From a virus, in the IMG/VR virus record IMGVR_UViG_3300029319_007452, positions 1 to 43,529 of that record: DNA of 43,529 bases; one strand, given 5' to 3'. Positions within the stretch are counted from its first letter, which is position 1, and every line of letters begins with the position of its first letter. Positions 31,336 through 39,383 of the stretch are shown piece after piece. Position numbers and translations under genes: made by a program. A model generated the notes under the pieces. The model had not been told where the DNA came from, ran no database searches, and saw only the letters and a list, made by a program, of their open reading frames with translations.

Positions 31336-34044
31336 TTATCCCTCATACATCATATCTTTATTATCATTAGTACCATACCACTCATCCCATTGTTCTGCTA
31401 TTTCTAATTTTGTCAATTGAGCATCATAAATAGCATACATAGATATCTGACAATTAGAATTATAATTAATCTGACTTGGAGTTGTGAGGGCATAATTTCC
31501 ACCACCTACTCCAATATCAGTACTTGGACTTCTCGGATTTGCTTGTGGAGTTGTTAATCCAGAGAAGTAAGTAAAATGATCTGGTGAACTTGGTTTTCTA
31601 TCAAAACCCATACTAAAATAAGGTGAAGGACCTTGGTCACACTTTACCCAAATACATCTCATCCTGGCAACATTTGTTCTTCCACTTGAATAAAATGTGG
31701 GACCTGGTGCACTAACTATCATATCTGTTTGAGCTGGTAGTGTTGTTAGTGTTCCTGTTGTATACAAACCCACATAACCTTGTGGCTGTACTCCATATGT
31801 CCAATTTGCTCCAGGTCCAATATCATGAAATCTATTCAGTGCTGGTGCTGAAGGGTTGTATCCCTCATGTGCAGCGTCATTAGAAGTTCCAGGTGCTGTT
31901 ACTGATACAGCCATAACTGAAGTCATTACTGCCTGTTGATAAAATAAAGTCTGAGTATGATATGGATTGCCTGGTTGTTTTTCTGCACCATATGTAAGGT
32001 CCTCTGGAACCATAAGTCCGTCAAAAAGAGGAAATCCTGGTCCTGGTATTTTACTATTACCCTTTATTGTTTCTGTGGTGGGTGTTGCTGGTTTTACTGT
32101 AAGATCCATATTTAATCTTGTAGTCAAATCATACCATGTTGGTATTGATCCAGGTGTATTACCTGGTAAACTCGATGGATGTCCAGCATCCCAATGACCG
32201 ATTAAATCTGGACCATTTATCAAACTATAAGTACTTGGGCCATTATGAACATGCATTCTATTCATAAAATAATTTTCTGTTGGCATTATCGTATAAATAT
32301 CCCAATGTGACCTTCTACCAATCATTTCTCTCATAGAAACTACTTTACATGCAATCATCTCACCATAAGCTTCAGATGTCTGTTTCATATCGGGTCTTTT
32401 CGGAGTCAAACATATCATTCCAGGTCGTAACTTCATTACTTCCATATTTTTGACTTGTTTAGTCAAATCTGGACGATATGATGCCCAACCAAATGTTGGT
32501 CTTGACTTTTCAATTCCAGATTCATTATGAGTTCCAAATGGTTCACTACCATCTCTTCTATCCCTACGAATCTCCTTGTCCATTGAATTTATTACTTTTA
32601 GTGGTTTTTCAAATAAAAATTCACTTTGAAAATATGTTCCGTGAGATTCGAATGTTATCTCAACCACTCTGTCTGGCATTTTTTGATCTTCAACCGAATC
32701 AATAATACCATCTACAATACCTTGTTCATCAAATGAAAGAACAGAATCTCGGTTTTCTGGATTATAAATTTTCTGATTTTTAGGGCCTAATACAAAATTA
32801 TCAGATTTAGAACTAATCTGTAAACCATCAATACCAAAAACATTATTTTCTGTCTTAATATATCTCGTTCTAGCAGATTCTCGTATTATTTCTTTTAATT
32901 CTATTTTAACTGAACGATTATCAACAAGTAACTCATCTCCAACCTCCAAACTCCAAACTGGTTTAAATTGACCATCAGAACAAAGAATAGATGCAGAATA
33001 ACATATTTTATATTGATTATTTATTTTAATGTATTTGTGATGAATAGGATTAGTACTATTTTCAATTTCAAGAACTCTACCACCATTTTTCAAAATAGAA
33101 TCAGTATTCAACTCTAACGCTTTAACTATACTTCCATCTTCCAATTCTACTTTACTTTCAGTTAAAATATTTCCTTTAGAAACTCTTGAAAGTTGTAGTT
33201 CATTATCACCTACTGGTAAATAATCCCAAAATTGAGTATATAAATTTGGATTTAAATGATAATTTGTTTTCTTAAAAATCATCACATAATCTTTAATTTC
33301 TACATGAAAACCAGTTTCTTTATCTATGTCTGCCTCTATAAATCTTTCTACATAATCAAACTCTTTTAATCTATCTTCAAAATCTTTTTCATTATCAAAC
33401 TTAAAAATACCTATACCTTGTTTTCTATCAACCTTTCGTCTTTTAAAAACAAACCACTTATCTTTTTCAAAAATGGATTCCCCGTCACCATAATATTTTG
33501 GATGATCTTCAAATATTTTCGTAGGAGTTATAAACCTATTCCAAGCTCTCTTGTCTGCGGCCATTCTATCAAGGATACAATTTTTATCCCATGCCAGTCT
33601 TAATATAAAATCGTCTTGTTTGTTATATTCAAAATCCCATATATTATTAATATCATTTGCAACTTGAAATTTTACGGTAGGTGTAAATGGATAATTTTTT
33701 ATTTCAGAGACTGCCTTCTCTAAGTGTTTATACCACTTTGAATCATTAAAATCTTTTTGTGATTCTTCAACTAACACAATAATATTTTTATATTGCCAAT
33801 GTCTTACCAGTCTACACAACATCTCATAATCAGTCCACTCTACTAAATCGTCATCAAATGCACTATTTGTATTTACTTCAAGTGAATATAAACCAAAATT
33901 AGATGGTATTATATCAAGCACAAAAATGACTCCCTCATTCCTCTTTAACTTAGAAGTCAAAGGCATGAGCTCATCTGTTACTAATCTTGATTTATAATAC
34001 AGAGAATGTTTGTACGATAACTTATCAAATATTTGTTTTTCCAT
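31336..34044 (-). CDS. Multidomain protein: ATP-grasp-like, Hint domain, LamG-like C-terminus
   Basis: Three parts can be seen in 902 residues. Residues about 140-280 resemble an ATP-grasp domain (WFVFKRRKVDRKQGIGIF and a following YVERFIEADI). Residues about 290-601 look like a Hint (hedgehog/intein) domain: an LTESKVELEDGS start, DGQFKPVWSLEVGDELL (358-374) and the ENYFMNRMHVHN end (590-601) with terminal Asn601. The usual Cys/Ser nucleophile at the Hint N-terminus is not obvious. Residues about 610-890 look LamG/concanavalin-like, from LIGHWDAGHPSSLPG to YAIYDAQLTKLEIAEQW. The start codon lacks a clear Shine-Dalgarno. It may be a self-processing virion or tail protein. Confidence 0.76.
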   Translation of the reverse strand: MEKQIFDKLSYKHSLYYKSRLVTDELMPLTSKLKRNEGVIFVLDIIPSNFGLYSLEVNTNSAFDDDLVEWTDYEMLCRLVRHWQYKNIIVLVEESQKDFNDSKWYKHLEKAVSEIKNYPFTPTVKFQVANDINNIWDFEYNKQDDFILRLAWDKNCILDRMAADKRAWNRFITPTKIFEDHPKYYGDGESIFEKDKWFVFKRRKVDRKQGIGIFKFDNEKDFEDRLKEFDYVERFIEADIDKETGFHVEIKDYVMIFKKTNYHLNPNLYTQFWDYLPVGDNELQLSRVSKGNILTESKVELEDGSIVKALELNTDSILKNGGRVLEIENSTNPIHHKYIKINNQYKICYSASILCSDGQFKPVWSLEVGDELLVDNRSVKIELKEIIRESARTRYIKTENNVFGIDGLQISSKSDNFVLGPKNQKIYNPENRDSVLSFDEQGIVDGIIDSVEDQKMPDRVVEITFESHGTYFQSEFLFEKPLKVINSMDKEIRRDRRDGSEPFGTHNESGIEKSRPTFGWASYRPDLTKQVKNMEVMKLRPGMICLTPKRPDMKQTSEAYGEMIACKVVSMREMIGRRSHWDIYTIMPTENYFMNRMHVHNGPSTYSLINGPDLIGHWDAGHPSSLPGNTPGSIPTWYDLTTRLNMDLTVKPATPTTETIKGNSKIPGPGFPLFDGLMVPEDLTYGAEKQPGNPYHTQTLFYQQAVMTSVMAVSVTAPGTSNDAAHEGYNPSAPALNRFHDIGPGANWTYGVQPQGYVGLYTTGTLTTLPAQTDMIVSAPGPTFYSSGRTNVARMRCIWVKCDQGPSPYFSMGFDRKPSSPDHFTYFSGLTTPQANPRSPSTDIGVGGGNYALTTPSQINYNSNCQISMYAIYDAQLTKLEIAEQWDEWYGTNDNKDMMYEG

Positions 34045-34072
34045 ACAAATAAATATCTTTTAAATTAAAATT

Positions 34073-34708
34073 CTATCTAAAAGGTTTACCGTGAACCCAT
34101 AAAACAAGTGATCTTCTTTCACCTTTAGTAACAGGAGTTACAGCATGTCGTAAAAATGATGGAAAAAATATAATCGTACCTTTAGTTTTTGGATATAACA
34201 TTTCATCACCATCAGCAGCCAAATAATCTTGAAATAAAACATCACCACCTTCATAATCATCTGGATCTGATAATAAAACAATTATACTCATTTTTCTATA
34301 AGATGATGGAGCATTTCCACCACAATCAACATGAAAATCATATTTCCCCTTTTCAGATGATTTATATCTCAAATATATTGCTGGTTCTAACATAGCCAAA
34401 AGGTCAAAATTCCAAGTTTGTTGATTTATATCCCAAACTAAATCTTGTAATTTTGAATATACCCAAGAAAAATCATTACCGAATGGTAATGGTTTTTGCC
34501 ATGCTTTTCTTTCTGAATCTTCATCGGCACTACCAAAAGTTGAATCACCATGAGTTAGTGCCTGTGTTTCTTGTATCAATTCTACTTGTTTTTCAAGTCT
34601 TTTTAATTCTATGTCACCAAAGGCACCCTCAATTGCAAAAGGACGATAATCTGCTCCCTTTGATGCTGTTATAGTTTTTATTGCCAATCCTGGATTTGCT
34701 GCAAACAT
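34073..34708 (-). CDS. PKHD/prolyl-hydroxylase-type 2OG-Fe(II) oxygenase
   Basis: The 211-residue protein has a textbook P4H domain: His126-x-Asp128 in YDFHVDCGG, EGGDVLFQDY between the iron ligands, FFPSFLRHAV with His188, and Arg198 in ERRSLVLWV binding 2-oxoglutarate. Phage PKHD-type proteins hydroxylate unknown targets, perhaps virion or host proteins. It directly precedes the 902-residue Hint protein in transcription order, which makes that protein a possible target; this is inference. Its own start is clear (ATG 34708), with no competing upstream start. Confidence 0.86.
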   Translation of the reverse strand: MFAANPGLAIKTITASKGADYRPFAIEGAFGDIELKRLEKQVELIQETQALTHGDSTFGSADEDSERKAWQKPLPFGNDFSWVYSKLQDLVWDINQQTWNFDLLAMLEPAIYLRYKSSEKGKYDFHVDCGGNAPSSYRKMSIIVLLSDPDDYEGGDVLFQDYLAADGDEMLYPKTKGTIIFFPSFLRHAVTPVTKGERRSLVLWVHGKPFR

Positions 34709-34720
34709 ATTAAACTCCTA

Positions 34721-35149
34721 TTATATTTTTTTAAATTTTTTATTTTTTGTTATTTCCAAATCTAAAGTATATATCGATTCTGAATCACATTTGAAATCTA
34801 TACTTGTCGGTAAAATAATTAAATTTGTTTTATGAACTACTGTTTTAAATGATGTTGATGATAAAAAATCATTTTTTTTATCACTCCAATTGAACTCCAT
34901 TTCCGTATTATCTTTTAATAACATTAAAACCTTAGTATTATTAGATTTAGAATTTAAATTATAATATAATTGTGATTTTATATTATGATTGTGTGATAAA
35001 AACTTCTTTAAATGTTCCATCAATAGAGATACAAACTCATTATTATCCAATGGATTATCATTCTCAAGTAAAATATGATACATTAAATGGTTATCAATAG
35101 AATAGTATATCTGTGGACCTAATATACTTATAAAATTATATTTAAACAT
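34721..35149 (-). CDS. Hypothetical protein (unrecognised)
   Basis: I do not recognise this 142-residue protein. It is rich in Asn, Lys, Leu and Ser, and looks beta-rich at both ends (NFISILGPQIYYSID and LIILPTSIDFKC). No motif, signal peptide or membrane span is evident. It lies between two 2OG oxygenase genes and overlaps the upstream one by 8 bases, so it is translated with them. Its low-complexity look could mean recent acquisition or rapid change. A role as substrate or partner of the oxygenases is possible but not shown. Confidence 0.5.
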   Translation of the reverse strand: MFKYNFISILGPQIYYSIDNHLMYHILLENDNPLDNNEFVSLLMEHLKKFLSHNHNIKSQLYYNLNSKSNNTKVLMLLKDNTEMEFNWSDKKNDFLSSTSFKTVVHKTNLIILPTSIDFKCDSESIYTLDLEITKNKKFKKI

Positions 35150-35702
35150 CTACTTCCAATACTCCTTCCATGTGAAAAGGTTTTAAATCTTTTTTTAATA
35201 ATATATTTCCTGCCACTACATATCTATTACCATCAAACTCCTTAGATGGAACTGAATGTCTAACCCATCCTGGAAATATAACTATTAAACCTCGTTTTGG
35301 ATATATTTTTTTATTATGTACTATTAATGGTGGAAACCCCTGTCCTTCATTTAAATAAATACAAAACGACCATTCACTATTGCCGTGGTCGTGTTCCTTT
35401 GCATATTCTTCAGACTCATATTTTGCACCCCACATATCTGAAAGAACCCAATCTAATGGCAACACCTCAAATAAAGATTTCATAAGTTTTGCAACTTCAT
35501 CCATCCTCTCATCTTCTTTCCAAGACCGATAACGAGTCATATTACATTTAAGATTGGTTCGATGAAACTCTTCATCACCTCTGTCATCAATCATCTCAAT
35601 TAAAGTATCAAGTATAGTATCATTATTAATCCGATACTGATGAATATTAGGTGGATTAGTTCTTGAGTGCCAACTCGTATCCTTTGTTAAATGTTCTATC
35701 AT
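35142..35702 (-). CDS. 2OG-Fe(II) oxygenase (FeII_Oxy_5-like)
   Basis: The 186-residue protein has KEHDHG (His104-Asp105-His106) before WSFCIYLNEG, and VIFPGWVRHSVPS with His149 followed by Arg160 in DGNRYVVAGNI. This is the iron and 2-oxoglutarate pattern of the phage 2OG-FeII_Oxy_5 group, common in marine phages. It is the third such enzyme within 5.5 kb. The substrate is unknown. The ATG at 35702 opens the frame, 24 bases after the upstream gene. Confidence 0.74.
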   Translation of the reverse strand: MIEHLTKDTSWHSRTNPPNIHQYRINNDTILDTLIEMIDDRGDEEFHRTNLKCNMTRYRSWKEDERMDEVAKLMKSLFEVLPLDWVLSDMWGAKYESEEYAKEHDHGNSEWSFCIYLNEGQGFPPLIVHNKKIYPKRGLIVIFPGWVRHSVPSKEFDGNRYVVAGNILLKKDLKPFHMEGVLEVDV

Positions 35703-35726
35703 TTTACAAATAACCCTTTACCCACT

Positions 35727-36329
35727 TTATATAACATATTTTTTAAATTCCTTTGCCAATAAAAAAACTTCTACATCACTACAAAAACATATAATCCTTG
35801 TTCTTGATGTTGAATCTTTATGTTTATAATATTTCTCCCAATCACTTTTTTTCATAAAATTTTCAAACAAATATTGACTTGCCGCAAATGTATCTACTCT
35901 ATTAGATTCATCATACGAATATCTCAAAATAAAAATATTATCTGGAACATCAAACTCTGGAATCGGTGTTGGCCAACTATCTACTATATATTCATCATAG
36001 TCAATTTCATTAGATTTAAACTTTTCTTTTAATGGATTTAACCAATCTGTACTTGGATTATCATCATATTTAATATTTCTTAACCCCAATACAAAAGTAA
36101 ATTTATTATTTTTTAAAAATTGAATATATGTATCATAATAAAAATTAATTCGTTCTACATCCCCTAAATCAATATTAGTATTTATCTCACTTAAATAATC
36201 ACCTATCCAATCAAATGCAACCAAAGTTCCACAATTTTTATTTCTCTCTGCAAAATAGTCATTGGCCAACCAGTAATTTGCTATTTCTAAGGTTATTTCT
36301 TCTCTACTCTTCTTTCCCATCTGCCTCAT
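35727..36329 (-). CDS. Hypothetical protein
   Basis: The 200-residue protein has no motif I recognise. It looks alpha/beta, with a helical N-terminus (SREEITLEIANYWLANDYF), an FTFVLGLRNIKY strand and a C-terminal RTRIICFCSDVEVFLLAKEF. Two in-frame ATG codons, at 36329 and 36320, are both inside the previous gene; a GAGG just before the second makes it a reasonable alternative start. It is the first gene of the cargo block after the core zinc-ribbon genes. Confidence 0.52.
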   Translation of the reverse strand: MRQMGKKSREEITLEIANYWLANDYFAERNKNCGTLVAFDWIGDYLSEINTNIDLGDVERINFYYDTYIQFLKNNKFTFVLGLRNIKYDDNPSTDWLNPLKEKFKSNEIDYDEYIVDSWPTPIPEFDVPDNIFILRYSYDESNRVDTFAASQYLFENFMKKSDWEKYYKHKDSTSRTRIICFCSDVEVFLLAKEFKKYVI

Positions 36330-36543
36330 CCCAATATCTTTCTATCCTATCTTCTGCACACTCATCATCTCCCATATGATCTATTCCATAATCAAAGTAA
36401 TCATTTATATATCGTTGGATATCATCAGGTCCTATGTATAATCCAGTCATAGATTCTCTCGGCTTAAATTTAATATTTCTATTATCTGTATTATCTTTTT
36501 GTATTCTTTTCCAAATATAATGTCCGAGTAAATTTAAAGACAT
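36304..36543 (-). CDS. Small acidic hypothetical protein
   Basis: This 79-residue protein starts with a short hydrophobic/aromatic segment (LNLLGHYIWKRI) and becomes strongly acidic (DDIQRYINDYFDYG, then MGDDECAEDRIER and an EADGKEE end). No family is recognised. Its ATG overlaps the zinc-ribbon stop (TAATG), so it is coupled to it. The acidic second half could mimic DNA or bind a basic protein, but this is only a remark on charge. Confidence 0.52.
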   Translation of the reverse strand: MSLNLLGHYIWKRIQKDNTDNRNIKFKPRESMTGLYIGPDDIQRYINDYFDYGIDHMGDDECAEDRIERYWDEADGKEE

Positions 36544-36857
36544 TATCCCATCAAATCTGGTCGTGAAAGTGAATCTTCTTTTGGTTTATTGATTTCATCA
36601 TCCAAACCAAGTCCAGCTCCTTCTACAAACATCTTTGGAACTTTTCCACAATTTCCACAACTATAAACCTGAACTGGTACAAGTGCTTCTTGTCCCGTTG
36701 GTGACATAATTGGTGAAATTCTCTTAATCACATTTGCCTGTATAAAAAGATAATTTCCACAATCATCACACTTTATAGTGTCTGCCTTTGATAAGTCTAC
36801 TTGAACTTGTGCCTGTGGTTCTTGACCAGATTGTGGTCTGTTTTTTCTTTTAGCCAC
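36543..36857 (-). CDS. Zinc-ribbon phage protein
   Basis: The 104-residue protein has a Gln/Pro-rich basic start, a CDDC knuckle (30-33) and a second CGNC (67-70), enough for one zinc ribbon, between which lie two beta strands. Similar short ribbon proteins occur beside replication genes in T4-like marine phages, with no known function. The start is GTG at 36857, supported by AAGGAG seven bases upstream; no ATG is suitably placed. It overlaps the kinase gene stop by 8 bases. Confidence 0.66.
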   Translation of the reverse strand: MAKRKNRPQSGQEPQAQVQVDLSKADTIKCDDCGNYLFIQANVIKRISPIMSPTGQEALVPVQVYSCGNCGKVPKMFVEGAGLGLDDEINKPKEDSLSRPDLMG

Positions 36858-37635
36858 TTTGTAACTCCTTTAACTTTACGGTTGCAACTCCGTGTTTCTG
36901 TACAACAAGTGTAGTACATTTTTGTGCAAAATTAATTGCTTTTTCTATATCTTGTGTATCTAAATAACCACGAACTAATGCTGCAAGAAATGTATCACCA
37001 GCACCACTAACATCCTTTACTGGTACTTCAGGAACAGAATATACTTTATTTCTATATCTACACCCCCTACTACCTAATGTAACAACAAGTTTATCCTCAA
37101 AACCATTAGATAATATCTCATGATTTTTTTTATATTCCAACTCATTTATTTTTATGAAATCTGCAAATTCAATCCATTTACCGAGTTTCTTTTTAGTATC
37201 TACAAATACATTGTCATTATTTTCACAAATAAACTGAATGTCATCTTCTTCTAAAAAACCCTTACAATAATCTGAAATGATAATTGCATCAACTTTTGTT
37301 ACATCATTAAAGTGTGGTTTACATTTATTATTCCGTATAGTTTCTAAAACTTTCTTATCTATCCGTTCACAATAATCATGTTCATCAACTCTCAATACCA
37401 TTTGACCACTACGATTATCAACATACCTTTTTTTAACTATACCATTTTTATTAGTAATAGTAGATATATTCATTTCTAATGATTCAACATTATGTGAGAC
37501 ATTTCGAGCCATTCCGTCATTCTTCTCCGTATGTGATGGAACAAATACGGGTATTGGTGCTTCAGGACTTATTCGTGTAATATCACCATATACAAATATA
37601 TCTTGACAACTATCTCCTATAACTAATACTCTCAT
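36850..37635 (-). CDS. PfkB-family kinase, HldE/RfaE kinase-like
   Basis: The 261-residue protein resembles the kinase half of HldE/RfaE, which phosphorylates heptose-7-phosphate on the way to ADP-heptose for LPS core. It has GDSCQDIFVYGD, then RISPEAPIPVF (21-31), KKRYVDNRSGQMVLRVDEHD (69-88), and DVSGAGDTF with catalytic Asp214. It is shorter than a typical HldE kinase (about 315) and lacks the nucleotidyltransferase half. A related sugar-1-phosphate kinase role is possible. Its ATG overlaps the ClpP stop by one base (TAATG). Confidence 0.8.
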   Translation of the reverse strand: MRVLVIGDSCQDIFVYGDITRISPEAPIPVFVPSHTEKNDGMARNVSHNVESLEMNISTITNKNGIVKKRYVDNRSGQMVLRVDEHDYCERIDKKVLETIRNNKCKPHFNDVTKVDAIIISDYCKGFLEEDDIQFICENNDNVFVDTKKKLGKWIEFADFIKINELEYKKNHEILSNGFEDKLVVTLGSRGCRYRNKVYSVPEVPVKDVSGAGDTFLAALVRGYLDTQDIEKAINFAQKCTTLVVQKHGVATVKLKELQSG

Positions 37636-38246
37636 TAAATTATCTCATCAATTAATCCATACTTTAAACAAGTTTCTGCATCCCACATTAAATCGTGTTT
37701 TAATATCTCATCAAGTTTCTTCATAGGAACTTTAGTATATTTCTTATACACATTTTTAATAGTTTTCATCATCAAATCAAGATTCTGTTTTTCATCTTCG
37801 AAATTAGAGTATGTTCCCCAAAATTGAGTCGATAATTGATGAATCAACATATAAGAATTCCTACTCATAAATCTGAAATTACCAACAACCGACATAAAGG
37901 TTGCTGCACTTGCACAGAATCCATCTACATAAGTATGTACTGGAACTTTTGCTCTCAGTATTGTGTCCATAGATGAAATACCACTTACAACTGAACCACC
38001 ACCTGAATTGATAAATATTTTTAGTGTTGGTGGTTGGTCTAAATCTAAAGTATTACATAATGTTAAACTTTTAGATTCTAACTCACCTATCTTTTTATTG
38101 AGTTCAGATGCACTATCTCGGTTTACACCAGCATAGTAATAAATCTTGTTCTCGTGAACTGATATATGTTTTTCTGGTTTACCACCATTTGGTGATGCAC
38201 TTTTTGGTGCGGGTGATTTCTTTTCACCCCAATATTTTCCGTTCAT
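37635..38246 (-). CDS. clpP: ClpP-like serine protease (second copy)
   Basis: The 203-residue protein has Ser113 in FCASAATFMS, His136 in MLIHQLS, and Asp185 in KHDLMWDAETCLKYGLIDEI, a full ClpP triad, with NSGGGSVVSG (80-89) as the Gly-rich strand. The first 25 residues are a Lys/Pro/Ser-rich extension. It differs enough from the other ClpP (25408-26001) to be an old duplicate or a separate acquisition. Phage ClpP-fold proteases may mature capsids or trim host proteins. It sits in the core block directly downstream of gp44 and the DUF4494 gene. Confidence 0.86.
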   Translation of the reverse strand: MNGKYWGEKKSPAPKSASPNGGKPEKHISVHENKIYYYAGVNRDSASELNKKIGELESKSLTLCNTLDLDQPPTLKIFINSGGGSVVSGISSMDTILRAKVPVHTYVDGFCASAATFMSVVGNFRFMSRNSYMLIHQLSTQFWGTYSNFEDEKQNLDLMMKTIKNVYKKYTKVPMKKLDEILKHDLMWDAETCLKYGLIDEII

Positions 38247-38452
38247 TATTCTACCACATCTACTATTTTTGATTGTTTTGCAATTATTGTTTCAAAAGCA
38301 AAAGGTGATGTCTTTAACCATTCATTTACCTTTGCTTCGGCAACACTTACTGAATCACATTCAACCAAATATGTCTTACGAACTTTCTTTTCTTTTACTC
38401 CGTTTTTTGTCTGTATTTCCTCAATGAATACAACCGTTGCTTCAAAGTACAT
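38246..38452 (-). CDS. DUF4494-like phage protein
   Basis: The 68-residue protein has the DUF4494 pattern: an N-terminal strand (FEATVVFIEE), a charged turn with KKVRKTYLVECDSVSVAEAKVNEW, and a short C-terminal strand ending KIVDVVE. DUF4494 proteins are small phage proteins of unknown function. An AAGGAG stands seven bases before the ATG. It lies 10 bases after gp44 and one base into the ClpP gene. Confidence 0.64.
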   Translation of the reverse strand: MYFEATVVFIEEIQTKNGVKEKKVRKTYLVECDSVSVAEAKVNEWLKTSPFAFETIIAKQSKIVDVVE

Positions 38453-38462
38453 TGTAACTCCT

Positions 38463-39383
38463 TTATTTTATAACTTGTAGTATTTCTATTATCATTGCCA
38501 TAGCGTTGATTTCTTTATCAACCACTTGGGCATCACTTAATTCATATTTTGCTATTATTAAAATACATTCGGCGATATGTCCCTTACCATAAGTATCAAC
38601 TTCGTCATATAAAAGACGAAATAAATCTGCAAAGTCCGTAACTTTTGCATCTGCCATCAACTGACGAACATTATTGAATGCACTCTTTTTATCTTGTTTT
38701 TCTAATATTTCCAATAACTTTAATTTATAGTCATTCTCCACGATACTCTGTTTATCAATCTCTAATTTACCACCTACCGATTGTCTTTGAGCTCCGTTGA
38801 TAACTCGTCTGATATCAGGATATCCACTATTGACTAATATAGCCAAATCTTCTCTTTCATAACTCACACTTTCTTGGGTTAAAATATTATGTAGATGTTT
38901 TGCTACATCATTTTTATTTGGTGGTATGACCTGAAATGTTTGACATCGAGATTGTATCGGGTCAATTATTCTCTCGACAAAATTACAAGTCAAGATGAAC
39001 CTACAATGTTTACTAAATGTTTCCATTAGATTACGAAGTGCTGCTTGTGCGTTAGGTGTGATGTAATCACACTCGTCCAAGATTATAACCTTGTAATCCT
39101 TGAAACCCATAGTGGATGCAAAGTTCTTAACCTTACTCCTTACGGTTTCTACATTGTTCTCGTCTGACGCGTTAATGTATAGATAATCACAATCTATATT
39201 ATTAACGAGTAATTTGGCGAGAGTGGTCTTACCTGTACCAGCCTTCCCAAACAACAAAAGATGTGGTAAGTCGCCACTCTCTAAATAAACCTTGACTTTA
39301 CTTTTTAATTGGTCATTACCAATATAAGTGTCAAGATTAGTAGGCCGATATTTTTCTACCCATAGAGTGTGTTCAGTTTGCAT
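38463..39383 (-). CDS. 44: Clamp loader ATPase gp44 (RFC small subunit-like)
   Basis: The 306-residue AAA+ protein begins LWVEKYRPTNLD, the usual start of RFC/clamp-loader subunits. It has Walker A GKAGTGKT (46-53), Walker B VIILDECD (99-106), sensor 1 TCN (132-134) and the SRC motif with Arg146 as arginine finger. The C-terminal third is the clamp-loader collar helices. It pairs with gp62 to open and load the gp45 clamp, powering phage DNA replication. Its partner gene is 9.9 kb downstream rather than next to it. Confidence 0.93.
   Translation of the reverse strand: MQTEHTLWVEKYRPTNLDTYIGNDQLKSKVKVYLESGDLPHLLLFGKAGTGKTTLAKLLVNNIDCDYLYINASDENNVETVRSKVKNFASTMGFKDYKVIILDECDYITPNAQAALRNLMETFSKHCRFILTCNFVERIIDPIQSRCQTFQVIPPNKNDVAKHLHNILTQESVSYEREDLAILVNSGYPDIRRVINGAQRQSVGGKLEIDKQSIVENDYKLKLLEILEKQDKKSAFNNVRQLMADAKVTDFADLFRLLYDEVDTYGKGHIAECILIIAKYELSDAQVVDKEINAMAMIIEILQVIK

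Noticed and set aside
31336-34044. A splicing intein within the 902-residue protein.
   Set aside because: The N-terminal nucleophile is not evident and the residue after Asn601 is Gly, not Cys, Ser or Thr. Only a cleavage-type Hint domain is supported.
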